A DNA stretch of 59,015 nucleotides, from the NCBI GenBank assembly GCA_022560615.1, contig JADFSR010000028.1, positions 1-59,015 on the forward strand. The letters run 5' to 3'. Shown piece by piece: positions 15,758 through 24,446 of this stretch; the first letter of the stretch is position 1; each line of letters starts with the position of its first letter. Source of the stretch: Gemmatimonadota bacterium (GTDB taxonomy: Bacteria; Gemmatimonadota; Gemmatimonadetes; Longimicrobiales; Gaopeijiaceae). Both the position numbers and the translations under genes were made by a program. The notes beneath the pieces are model-generated. The model was not told where the DNA came from and did not search any database. It worked only from the letters and a program-made list of their open reading frames with translations.

Positions 15758-16180
15758 ATGTCAGGCGACATGAGATTGCTGCAATACGTTGCTGAGCTAG
15801 ACAAGCAAGGGGCGCTGCTCAAGGAGAAATTGAAGGAGCTAGAGATCGCCAAGGCACACGCCGAAGCGGTACTCTCGGCCCAGGGCTCGGCAATCCTACC
15901 AACGGGAACCGAAGCGAGATCGAAGACGGCTGACGGGCCCTACGCCACCATGACCAACCCGAAAGCGATCCAAGCATTTCTCGCCACGGCAGCGAAACCA
16001 CAGAAGACAGCCGAAATCGCGCGCGGCCTCCGACGAGGAGGTATAGGCAGCTCAGCCTCCAAGTTCGACAACACTGTCTATGGCACGCTCCGACGCTTGG
16101 TAGAGGCTGGGGTGGTCGAGAAGGTGGGGCCAGGGCTTTGGAGGCTTCCCGAGGAACCTTCTCCGGGGCTGAGAGCTTAG
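15758..16180 (+). CDS. coiled-coil plus winged-helix protein (140 aa)
   Basis: ATG 15758 has GGGGGAAAG 4 bp upstream. Residues about 5-45 form a coiled coil (LDKQGALLKEKLKELEIAKA). Residues about 70-130 look like a winged helix: KAIQAFLATAAKPQKTAEIA, then NTVYGTLRRLVEAGVVEKVG and GLWRLPE as the wing. It is probably a small DNA-binding regulator. It lies in the patch of small regulators, RNAs and palindromes between 14.6 and 16.5 kb, and lacks a partner enzyme. Confidence 0.6.
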   Translation: MSGDMRLLQYVAELDKQGALLKEKLKELEIAKAHAEAVLSAQGSAILPTGTEARSKTADGPYATMTNPKAIQAFLATAAKPQKTAEIARGLRRGGIGSSASKFDNTVYGTLRRLVEAGVVEKVGPGLWRLPEEPSPGLRA

Positions 16181-16231
16181 ATTTGCATGACCCAAATAGG
16201 ACCCGAAACAAGCAAACGTCCACTTTTTGTC

Positions 16232-16260
16232 TTGACTGCTTGAGCGCTCAAGCATAGATT
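16232..16260 (+). promoter_or_regulatory. promoter with a perfect 16-bp palindrome filling its spacer
   Basis: TTGACT (16232-16237) and TAGATT (16255-16260) are 17 bp apart, and 16 of those 17 bp are the perfect palindrome GCTTGAGCGCTCAAGC (16238-16253). A protein on this site would block RNA polymerase. AGGAGG follows the -10 box and the 46-residue HTH gene begins at 16294. Confidence 0.7.
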
Positions 16261-16293
16261 AGGAGGTAAGCAAAACAGAACTTGGAGTAGACA

Positions 16294-16434
16294 ATGAACG
16301 TGTCGAGCAAAGAGAAACAGGCCGCGATCCTCAGGGCACTCGTTGAGGGCAACTCGATCCGCGCTACATCTCGGATGGTCGGATGCTCCAAGAACACCGT
16401 CTCTCGGCTGCTCAGGATCATCGGTGACCCATAG
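16294..16434 (+). CDS. 46-aa helix-turn-helix protein (IS1-type N-terminus, free-standing)
   Basis: ATG 16294 reads MNVSSKEKQAAILRALVEGN, then SIRATSRMVGCSKNTVSRLL and stops after RIIGDP. This is the N-terminal HTH of IS1-family-type transposases (EG.SIRAT.RM.G.SKNTV..LL). The catalytic part is absent. The gene is either a stub of such a transposase or a reused mini-repressor. It has its own palindromic promoter, so I lean slightly to a functional small DNA-binding protein. Confidence 0.5.
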   Translation: MNVSSKEKQAAILRALVEGNSIRATSRMVGCSKNTVSRLLRIIGDP

Positions 16435-16535
16435 GCCTCTCGTCCCCACCCACCCCCCCGAAGCGGCTCAGTTCAATGCGTTCTTCCCGGCATCCCGCTG
16501 CGCGCACGCCGAGAAGAACCCTCTTCATTATACGG

Positions 16536-18469
16536 CCTAAGGGGCTGCTCAAAAACAATTTGGCATTTGTGAGTCGGAAGGACACCGGGTGATCAAGGGG
16601 AGATGGTGTAGTTCCAGAGGGGCAGGGTGTCGTTGTGCGCGATGTGGATCTCCTTCATCTGGGCGTTGCTGACTTCGACACCGGTGGCGTAGTGCTGGGT
16701 GTGGAGGGAGGCGTTGACCTCGAGTCCGGAGCGGGTGGTGGTGGTGCGCAGGTAGTTGAGGATGGTCTCGTAGTCGCGCAAAGGCACACCGGCCCAGTTG
16801 AGGCTGATGAAGCTGAAGAGGCGGTGGTCGGCGGGATTCCACTTGGAAGCGCCCGGGGGATAGTGGCCGACGGTGACGGCGATGCCGTGCTCGCGGACGA
16901 GTTGGGAGAGGGCATACTTCCACAGACGGGTGCGGTAGCCGTTGCTGCCACCGGCATCACAGAGGATGAGCAGCTCGCTCATGTCGGGATAGGTGTGCCA
17001 GCCTGTGGAGTCGAGCCAGAGGCCGACGGAGTCGACGGCGAAGGCGGCAGTATCGTGGGAGGTGCCGACGATGATCGTGCCGTGGTTGCGGGCCAGGTCG
17101 TAGATCCCGTACGGCAGAGCGACGCCCTGAGCATTGGAGCGGAAGTCGTGGATGAGCACGTCGTGGGGCTCACGACGCCAGGCGCGTCCTGGGTTGCGGA
17201 AGGCGCCGACGAGTTCGCGTTTCTTGCTGTCGACGCTGATGACTGGGACTCCCCGATCGAGGAAGTCTTGCTTGACAGTGGCGAGGTGGCGGAACTGCAG
17301 GTCTCGGTCCGGATGGTGGGTGGAGGCGACGCTCTTGCGGTTGACGCGCAGCGAGTAGTGTTGCTCGCGCAGGGTGGCGGCCACCGTGTTGGGACAGGCC
17401 TCGACCCCTCGGGCTTTGAGTTCGTCGCTGAGCGTGCGGGGGTTCTTGCGCGACCACTTCACGCCTGAGATGGGATCACCCGCGGTCTCATCGGCCAGCA
17501 GTTCTTCGAGTTCTTTGAGAATAGCGGTTTTTTTTAACCGAGGGTCGACCGGCTCCGGGTGCGCGGACGCGATCAGGGTGAATGTCCACAGCCCCCAACT
17601 CTTTGCGGCCTCGGGCCACGGTCTTGACGTTGAGACCTGTGATTTCGGCGATCCGGATGTCGCCGCCGTGGCCCAGCTTCATCGACTCGAAGCCCGCGTA
17701 GAGCCGACGCTGCTTCTCGTTGAGGGTGGCCAAGAACCGACGCAGGCTCTCGGCGACCTCCGGTGCCTCGAACCCCGGTGGCCCCGGCGGGCTGGGGGTT
17801 TTCTGCACCTGCTGATGCTGCGCCGCGGCCCGACGGCGTCGTGCAAACTGACGGTCACCGCCGGTGAGGGACACATACAGGAAGGAACCGCCGATCTGGT
17901 GACGCCTCACCTGACTACGCCCATGAAGAGTCGGCAGCGCGTTGTGCACCCCCACGCCGACGCGTTCCTCGAGTTCCTGGGCATAGCAACCGGCCGGGGC
18001 CGTGTCGATCAAATACTGGAGCGTCGCCAACAGCGTCCCATGACGAGAGAAGCGGATGCCCTGGTGCACCCACAGCCCGTCGTCATCCCATTGGGCGCGC
18101 TCCGTCAACGTGTAGTACTTCCCGGCGTGTGAGTAGCTGGCGCGGTACTCCAGCCCACGCAGCTTGCGGAACACGGTCATCTTCGCGCTCGTCCCGAGCG
18201 CGTCCATCATCTCCGGCAACGTGAGCACGTCGTGGCGCCGGAAGGCCTCGACGAGTCGATCGACGTGGCATCGGATGGGTCGCATGAGGCGTTACCATTG
18301 GGTGAGAGTCTACCGTACACACCCAACAGTACCACCGCAGGCTTGGGAAGGATACGCCTGATGTCCGTACCTACGAGTAGGTTCAGAGATGACCAGCCTA
18401 CAGATTATGGCTCGGTCAGGTATCTCTTGTTCTACTCAGTTCCCATTATTTCTTGAGCAGCCCCTTAGG
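16536..18469 (-). mobile_element. ISAzo13-family insertion sequence (1934 bp)
   Basis: Terminal inverted repeats begin CCTAAGGGGCTGCTCAA on both ends (16536-16552 and 18453-18469). The transposase on the minus strand fills the interior. The right end cuts into a beta-barrel gene remnant at 18470. No clear target duplication is seen. Confidence 0.85.
16593..18285 (-). pseudogene. ISAzo13-family transposase, split at an A8 run
   Basis: The upstream part (18285 to 17488) carries the N-terminal wHTH region and KKRLYAGFESMKLGHGGDI-like segments. The downstream part (open from about 17527 to 16593) carries the DDE core: VISVDSKKRELVGAFRN, LILCDAGGSNGYRTRLWKY and PPGASKWNPADHRLFSFIS, as typical of the family. 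The two parts meet at eight A on the coding strand (17528-17535); losing one A or gaining two would join them. This could be programmed transcriptional slippage or a decay mutation. Otherwise the sequence looks fresh. Confidence 0.8.
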
Positions 18470-18844
18470 TCTGTTGTATCCGGTAGATGGAACGCACACG
18501 GTCCACTCAGTCGATGTGGAGTCGGGGAGCTTCATGACAGTGGACGTGCGGGCCCGTATGCGTATCGGGGCAGCCGGCCGATGGCTGCTCGGGTTGGGGG
18601 TCGGTTGGGCGTCACCGAAGGACGTTCCATACCTGACGTCTAGCCTCGGAGTGAGGGGGGGAGCGGGGTCCGCTGGGGCGTGAACGTCGAAGTAGACGCG
18701 TACCGCGTGGCATGGCTTGCTCGCACGGCGGAATACGCGCAGGGTAGGACCATCAACGTACTTTCGGAGCGGCCCTACAAGGCGTGGGAGTCGGCGCTCG
18801 CGCTTCGCTTGGCCGTCGAAATTCCGGTGACGCGCGGGAGATAG
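18470..18844 (+). pseudogene. C-terminal part of an outer-membrane beta-barrel-like protein
   Basis: Immediately after the IS end the frame reads LYPVDGTHTVHSVDVESGSF, MTVDVRARMRIGAAGRWLLG and LGVGWASPKDVPYL, then shifts at a G-run near 18653-18662. It continues in the next frame as VRWGVNVEVDAYRVAWLART, NVLSERPYKAWESALALRLA and VEIPVTRGR up to TAG 18842. Alternating beta strands and an aromatic-flanked terminal strand fit a porin-like barrel. The 5' part was removed by the ISAzo13 insertion or an earlier deletion. Confidence 0.5.
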
Positions 18845-19051
18845 CAGGGTACCCAGACACAAGTGAAGTGTGTAGCTGTTCTGCCCACACAGGGCCAAGA
18901 CTTCAGTCTCACACCATTGAGAAGGACCGGGTCAAGGGGACGAAGAATTCCAGAGCAGTGGGCGAGGCCCGTCGCTTTGATTGCACAGCCGTAGCCCGGG
19001 TGTCTCCGATAGGAAAGACGGACTCTTGTAGCTTTTGTGGCATCTGACTAG
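18845..19051. other. intergenic stretch before the PadR gene
   Basis: No supportable gene. The last part holds the promoter and dyad listed separately. Confidence 0.3.
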
Positions 19052-19075
19052 TATGATGGTCCCTAGATTCCTAGG
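19052..19075 (+). promoter_or_regulatory. -10 box and dyad before the second PadR gene
   Basis: TATGAT (19052-19057) is followed by CCTAG-attc-CTAGG (19062-19075), which would cover the transcription start. The dyad position fits autorepression by PadR. The -35 region is weak. Confidence 0.4.
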
Positions 19076-19114
19076 TACCCGCAGCGATGAGATGGACACC
19101 TGCGAGGAGGGCGC

Positions 19115-19429
19115 ATGGGCCGACTTTTCAGCCTGACCTATCCCACCGCGACCGTGCTGCTGGCCATCCGGAACGGCCACCGCTACGGCTTCGACATCAT
19201 GGACGCCACGGGGCTTCCCGACGGCACGGTCTATCCCCTCCTGCGGCGGCTGGAACGGAGGGGGGTATTGGAGGGGAAGTGGGAGGAGGAGGACGAGGCG
19301 AAGGCCGAGCGGCGGCCCCAGCGGAGGTATTACGAGCTGACGCCGGTGGGGGAGTTGTCCATGGCCGATGTCGAGGCCCGCTTTGGTGCCCTACCTCGTC
19401 TGTTCCAGCCGCGGTCAGAGCCGGCCTGA
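19115..19429 (+). CDS. PadR-family transcriptional regulator (104 aa)
   Basis: A wHTH protein of the PadR family: TVLLAIRNGHRYGFDIMDAT, then PDGTVYPLLRRLERRGVLEG and the wing RRPQRRYYELTPVGELS. GGAGG precedes the ATG at 19115. It lies 10 bp upstream of an ADOP permease gene, as in the pair at 504-3589. Compared with that regulator it lacks the C-terminal extension. Its target transporter is now frameshifted. Confidence 0.88.
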   Translation: MGRLFSLTYPTATVLLAIRNGHRYGFDIMDATGLPDGTVYPLLRRLERRGVLEGKWEEEDEAKAERRPQRRYYELTPVGELSMADVEARFGALPRLFQPRSEPA

Positions 19430-19439
19430 GGCGGGGAAT

Positions 19440-22171
19440 ATGATCGATCACCCTCGAGGACCCGTACCCGGAGCACGAATCCTTGGCTGGGCGGCGCGGC
19501 TCGTCCCACGCCCGAGACGGGACGCCTGGCGCCGCGAGTGGGAGGCCGAGATGGCCTACGCGTGGACGCGGATGAACCGACAGGGACCGCCCACCCGATT
19601 CGCGGTCTGGCGGCTACGCATGCGGGTCACGGCTTCCTGCATCGACGCACTCGCAGAGAGGGGGGCGACGATGACGATGACGGGACTCTGGAGCGATGGG
19701 CGATTCGCGCTGCGGGGACTTCTACGTGCTCCGGGCTTAGCGGTGATCACGATCGGCACGCTCGCGCTGGGCATCGGCGCCACCACCGCGATGTTCACCG
19801 TGGTCAACGCCGTCCTGCTGCGTCCGCTCCCGTATCACAACCCCGATCGAGTCGTCGCGGTGTATGAGACGTTACCGGGCTTCCCTCGCTTCTACGTCAG
19901 GCCGTCCCACTTCGTGGAGTACCAGCAGCACAACACGGTCTTCGAGTCTGTCGGGGCGCACCTAGGGCGCGGCGACGAGATCCTGACCGGGGGCGATGAG
20001 CCGTTGGTGGTTTGGACGGCCCGCGTCAGCGCCAATCTGTTCACGCTGCTCGGAGTCGCGCCGATTCACGGCCGCACGTTCTACCCCGAGGAGGATCAAC
20101 CCGGCAACGACGATGTGATGATCTTGAGCCACGGATTCTGGCAACAGCACTTCGGGGCGGATCCGGATGTGATCGACCGGCAGCTTGTGCTGAGCGATCG
20201 GACGTTCACGATCGTCGGTGTCATGCCGTCCGGCTTCGAGTTACCCGAGCTAGGGGTGAGCTAGGGGAGGTCGACGCGTGGCGTCCCTGGGCGTTGAGCG
20301 CTCGTGAGCGTCAGCTCGGCCCGGCGGTCGGCCACATCATTCCTTATCTGACTGCACGTCTGAAACCCGGAGCGACGGTAGAGCAGGCGCGTCAGGAGCT
20401 CGGGGCCATCGCCGCCCGACTCGGCGAGGAGTATCCCGACGGGACGGGCTTCGGCATTCGCGTCGAGCCGATGCTGGACCACACCGTGGGCCGCGTCCGG
20501 GCGGCGCTGCTGATGCTTCTCGCAGCGGTCGGTCTGCTGCTGCTCATAGCCGTCACGAACGTGGCGGCCATGCTCTTGTCGAGGGCGATCGAACGACAGC
20601 GCGAGATGGCGATACGCCGCGCCCTGGGTGCCGGTCGCTTGCGGCTCCTCCGGCAGCTGCTGACCGAAGGCCTGATCTTGGGATTGGCCAGCGCCGCGAC
20701 GGGCCTGGTGGCCGCGTACTGGGGAGTCCGTCTGTTGCTTGCGTTGACGCCCGAGAGCCTGCCGAGGACGGCCGACAGTTCCGTTGCTCCGTTCGGGACT
20801 AGGACCTACGAAGTGGCCATCGATGGCCAGGCCCTCGGCTTCGCGCTGGGCGTAGCCCTGTTGTCGGTCGTGATCTGTAGTCTCGTTCCTGCCCTGCGGG
20901 CCTCTGGCCTCAGTCCGGTCGAAGCTCTGAAGGGCGCGGCCGGCTCCCTGATGGGCGGTGGGCGCTCCATTGGACGGCGTGGACGACGCGTGCGACCGCA
21001 CGACGTCATCGTGATCGCCCAAGTGGCACTCTCACTGCTCCTGTTGGTCGGGGCCGGGCTTTTGGTCCGAAGCTTTGCGCAGCTTCAGCGGGTCGATCCG
21101 GGCATTGAAGCCAAAAATCTGTTGATGGCTAACATTAGTCTGCCGGCCTCGAGGTACAACACACGCGTCCAGCAGGCAGAGTTCTTCAGAGAGCTTATCG
21201 AGCGCGTCTCGGGGCTGCCCCCCGTGCGCGCTGTTGCGCTCACAGTCTCTCGTCCCATCAGGGACGGGACCTACCATGTCAATGGGGAGATCGGGGGAGC
21301 GGCACCGGGCCAGCCCACTGTGATCGAGAGGTTCCGGTCACATGTGGTGACGCCGGAGTACTTCCGGGCGATGGGCATTCCTCTGTTGAGGGGCCGCATC
21401 TTCTCCGCAAGCGAGGGGCGTCAAGAGTGGATCGGGGAGTGGTGGAAAGACGGGTCCGGTCTGGCGGTCATCAACGAGACGATGGCGACACGCTATTTCC
21501 CTGATGGAAACGCCATCGGCAAGCGAATAAACTTCAGTGAAATCGTGGGCATCGTGGGCGACGTCACGCAGGACGGGCGCTTCAGGCAGGCTCCCGCACA
21601 GGTGTATTATTCGCTGCTGCAAATGCCAGTCGGAGCTGCGTGGCTGGCCGTCCGCACGGATGGAGACCCACTGAGCCTTGTTCCGGCCGTGCGCGCGCAA
21701 GTCTTGTCGATCGATCCTGACCAGCCCGTCGCGCGGTTCGCCACGATGGAGGCACTCCTTGCCGATTCCTTGGAGGAACAGCGCATTTCGATGTTTCTCA
21801 TGTCCGTCTTCGGAGCGCTGGCGCTGATGCTGGTGGTCGGCGGGATCTACGGCGTGGCGTCATACTCCGTGGCTCGGCGAACGCACGAATTCGGCATCCG
21901 ACGGGCGTTGGGTGGTGGAGCCCCGGCCGTCTTCTTCCTGGTGCTGCGCGAAGGGTTACGTCTCTGCCTCACCGGTATTGCTCTCGGACTGGTTGCGGCC
22001 CTGTCGCTCACCCGCATGATCTCCAGTCAGCTTTACGGAGTGACGGCCACCGATCCCTTGACCTTTGTGGCCGTCTGCGTCGGGCTGGTTGCGGTGGTGC
22101 TTGTCGCCGGCTACGTGCCTGCGCGCCGGGCAACGCGCGCGGATCCTATGGAGGCGCTGCGGTACGAGTGA
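19440..22171 (+). pseudogene. ADOP-family permease broken by an 11-bp duplication
   Basis: The reading frame from ATG 19440 gives the prefix, first helix and GIGATTAMFTVVNAVLLRPL, the periplasmic domain to GFELPELG, then stops at 20262-20264. The second frame resumes with EVDAWRPWALSARERQLGPA and continues intact through both FtsX halves (TNVAAMLLSRAIERQREMAI; DPMEALRYE) to 22171. The break is exactly a tandem GAGCTAGGGG (20247 and 20258, one T between); removing 11 bp restores the ORF. Everything else is intact, so the lesion is recent or reversible. Confidence 0.88.
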
Positions 22172-22179
22172 GTTGGCTC

Positions 22180-23247
22180 CGGTACCCCTCAGCTGGAGGA
22201 ACTGTCTCCGCGGGCTCACTCCCCAGTCGGTGAGCGCCGGCTACGAGCACAGCTGCGGGGTGACGATCGTGGGGACCGCCCGCAGTCTTCGAGCTGGCCG
22301 GGACTACCCGCCCAGCTACGCGGAGCTGCGGGCGTGATTCCCCGACGATGCGGCCTGCTGCGACTACCTCGAGCGGCTGCGCTGGCCCGACGGCTTCGTG
22401 TGCCCTCGCTGTGGTACTACCGGCGGTTGGCGGACGGACGACGGGCGGTTCTGGTGCGCGCCATGCCGGCGTCGTGTGTCGGTGACCGCGGGAACCATCT
22501 TCCACGGGACGCGGACGCCCCTCACGATCTGGTTCGCGGCAGCCTGGTACGTGACGTCCGCCAAGAACGGCGTCTCGGCCAAGACCCTGCACAGGCTCCT
22601 CGGTTTCGGCTCCTACCAGACCGCGTGGACCATGCTGCATCGCTTCCGGACGGCGATGGTGCGACCGGGTCGAGATCGGCTTGCGGGAGAGGTCGAGGTC
22701 GATGAGACCTTCATCGGCGGTGTCAAAGCTGGGAAGCGTGGTCGTGGCGCCCACGGCAAAGCGCTCGTGGCCGTGGTCGTTCTTGCTCGACTGCGTGGAG
22801 CCGGGCTCGGTGATCGTCACGGATGGCTTTGCGTCGTACCCGCCCGCCATCGGCGATGACTACGGGCACAGGCCCTTCCCCGTCGCCGGCTCCGGCATCC
22901 AAGCCCATGTGGTTCTGCCTGGAGTACACCGTGTTGCGAGCCTCGTGAAGCGATGGTTGCTGGGCACGCACCAAGGAGCTGTGGCGGGGGACCACCTCCA
23001 AGCGTACCTCGACGAGTTTGCCTTCCGCTTCAACCGGCGCCGCTCCGAGTTCCGCGGCCTCCTCTTCAGGCGACTCCTCGAACAGGCGGTCCAAGTGGGC
23101 CCCCTCACCTACCAGTCCCTCGTTGTGAACCCGTCCCCCAAGCGCACGAAGCCTCGTCCGCCCAGGGCACACCGCGTAGGACCGTCGTCGCTCTTGGTCC
23201 AGCTATCCGCACGCCCGTGGCGTGACCACAACCTGTAGTGGGTACCG
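22180..23247 (+). mobile_element. decayed IS1595-family element
   Basis: The element begins about 9 bp after the ADOP stop. The outer ends share CGGTACCC in inverted orientation (left near 22180, right near 23241-23247), the rest of the ends being poorly conserved. The single transposase gene inside carries several lesions. Confidence 0.6.
22269..23238 (+). pseudogene. IS1595-family (ISXO2-like) transposase, multiply disrupted
   Basis: The N-terminal zinc-ribbon part reads RWPDGFVCPRCGTTGGWRTD and FWCAPCRRRVSVTAGTIFHG, followed by the ISXO2 core EVEVDETFIGGVKAGKRGRG and the later VIVTDGFASYPPA and HRVASLVKRWLLGTHQGAV. Just before FPDDAACCDYLERLRW the expected Trp (TGG) is TGA (22334-22336). 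Between AHGKALVAVV and the VTDG strand, a stretch of the core is missing and the frame changes (near 22782). The element is therefore dead. Confidence 0.75.
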
Positions 23248-23502
23248 CACTCAGATGGATACCCCCGTTACCGATTCGCCGCGTAGCTCAGATTCGTTCG
23301 CTGTCCTCGTAGCCAGCCCATGCGGGTCCCGTCCGATCTGGTCATGCCCCCGATGCCCGATTCTACTCTCGCCGGGCCCCGAGGTATCCCTCACCCTCGC
23401 CCGGTGACCCCGTTGGAGTCACGTCAGGAACATAGCTTCCACCGCGAAAGACCGACTAATTGCCCCAATAATCCCCGCGGATGAGATTTTCGCGGAGCAC
23501 GC
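23248..23502. other. intergenic, no gene recognised
   Basis: No supportable frame. Near 23480 there is a partial copy (GATGAGATTTTCGC) of the IS end that follows at 23503. Confidence 0.3.
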
Positions 23503-23522
23503 GAGGTTTTCGCCACCCACAA
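23503..23522. repeat. solo right end of the 8045-type IS
   Basis: GAGGTTTTCGCCACCCACAA matches the right terminal repeat of the 8045 IS except the last base. No transposase is attached. Confidence 0.65.
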
Positions 23523-23540
23523 CGGGTCTGGTGGCGCCAG

Positions 23541-23951
23541 CTACGGGCGTAGCGTCATCCGGTCGCGTAGATAAGCTGCGACCACCTGGTCATCGGCCTG
23601 ATCGGTTGCCGCCTGCATGGAGAGCGCGTAGAGCTCCTTGGAGGGAACATGCAGCTCCTGGCTGTTCAAACTCAGAAAGACGAGAGCACAAGCGAGCCCC
23701 GCGCGTTTGTTGCCATCGCTGAAGCCCTGCGAACGAGTGAAGCCAACCAGATAGGACGCGGCAAGGTCAGCGAGGTCAGCGTCATCGTCGTACGCCCAAC
23801 GTTGCTTGGGCCTCGCGAGAGCGGAGCGCACGACGTTCTCGTCAAGAACTCCGTGCGCCCCTCCGTACCGCTCGATCTGTTGAGCATGAATGGCCATCAG
23901 CATCGTCACCGTTAGCCATCGTGGTTCGTCCTGAGTCTCGGATTCGCTCAC
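23541..23951 (-). CDS. Doc/Fic-family toxin with altered active-site motif (136 aa)
   Basis: A death-on-curing type Fic protein: YGGAHGVLDENVVRSALARP, then LADLAASYLVGFTRSQGF and SDGNKRAGLACALVFLSLN. Doc enzymes transfer phosphate to EF-Tu using the motif HxFx(D/E)GN(K/G)R. Here the motif is QGFSDGNKR (residues 75-83), with Gln where the catalytic His is expected; the rest is intact. The gene overlaps the AbrB-type antitoxin by 4 bp (GTGA). The Gln may mean an inactive toxin or a divergent active site. Confidence 0.8.
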   Translation of the reverse strand: MSESETQDEPRWLTVTMLMAIHAQQIERYGGAHGVLDENVVRSALARPKQRWAYDDDADLADLAASYLVGFTRSQGFSDGNKRAGLACALVFLSLNSQELHVPSKELYALSMQAATDQADDQVVAAYLRDRMTLRP

Positions 23952-24181
23952 TTCGCCAACTTGCGAAACACGCCATCATACTCGGCCATGATCGTTTCAT
24001 GCGCTTCCAGCGCCTCCGTGAGCTCCGGCGTGTGGGGGACGACCCGGAAACCTCCCAGCCCATCCTCGATCCAGTCGAGTTCCTGGCCGGCCGGGATACC
24101 AAGGCGACGCACGACCTCGGCTGGCAGGGTGGTGACGATGGAAGCGCCCTGTGCTCGAGTCCTGCTGGTCAACGTGGTCAT
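23948..24181 (-). CDS. AbrB/SpoVT-type antitoxin (77 aa)
   Basis: A swapped-hairpin DNA-binding antitoxin: GASIVTTLPAEVVRRLGIPA, then GQELDWIEDGLGGFRVVPH, and a C-terminal helical tail (LEAHETIMAEYDGVFRKLAK) suited to bind the toxin. GGAGG lies 8 bp before ATG 24181. It is the first gene of a two-gene toxin-antitoxin operon with the Doc-like gene. Confidence 0.82.
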   Translation of the reverse strand: MTTLTSRTRAQGASIVTTLPAEVVRRLGIPAGQELDWIEDGLGGFRVVPHTPELTEALEAHETIMAEYDGVFRKLAK

Positions 24182-24207
24182 GTGTGCGCCTCCGTGCGCT
24201 AGGTTCC

Positions 24208-24230
24208 ATTATAGTGACACTTACAAGTGT
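24208..24230 (-). promoter_or_regulatory. promoter/operator of the toxin-antitoxin operon
   Basis: On the minus strand TATAAT (24208-24213) is preceded by the palindrome ACACTT-GT-AAGTGT (24217-24230), which lies in the -10/-35 spacer. This suits autorepression by the AbrB-type antitoxin. The -35 box is weak. Confidence 0.6.
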
Positions 24231-24297
24231 AGCTCGGTTCCCTCGTTGACGCCACGTTTCGCCCCGACCGCGAAACGTCAATGATGTCGGGGCAGAC

Positions 24298-24317
24298 AGA
24301 GTTTTCGCCACCCACAG
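24298..24317. repeat. solo right end of the 8045-type IS
   Basis: AGAGTTTTCGCCACCCACAG matches the right terminal repeat of the 8045 IS apart from the inner bases. Remnant of an excised or deleted copy, 100 bp upstream of the antitoxin. Confidence 0.65.
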
Positions 24318-24331
24318 CGATCAAGTGCCTA

Positions 24332-24411
24332 TCCATGGTCTTCCCGGGTCGCGCTCCAGCTCCTTCACCAGCGCGTACCCATGCCGCTCACCTGCCTCTT
24401 CGGGCGCCTCG
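24332..24411 (-). pseudogene. possible PadR-type HTH scrap
   Basis: The minus frame reads EAPEEAGERHGYALVKELER then DPGR, like the HGYALVKE.E helix of PadR-family regulators. Only about 25 codons are present, between a solo IS end and the aminotransferase gene. Assignment is tentative. Confidence 0.3.
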
Positions 24412-24446
24412 GGAGAATCGTGACCGGCCTTCGGGAAGCACGCGGC

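Noticed and set aside
17374-18132. Plus-strand open frame across the ISAzo13 transposase
   Set aside because: Antisense to the transposase core; no motif.
22146-22850. Minus-strand 234-codon frame in the IS1595 region
   Set aside because: Antisense to the zinc-ribbon and DDE segments of the transposase, with random composition.
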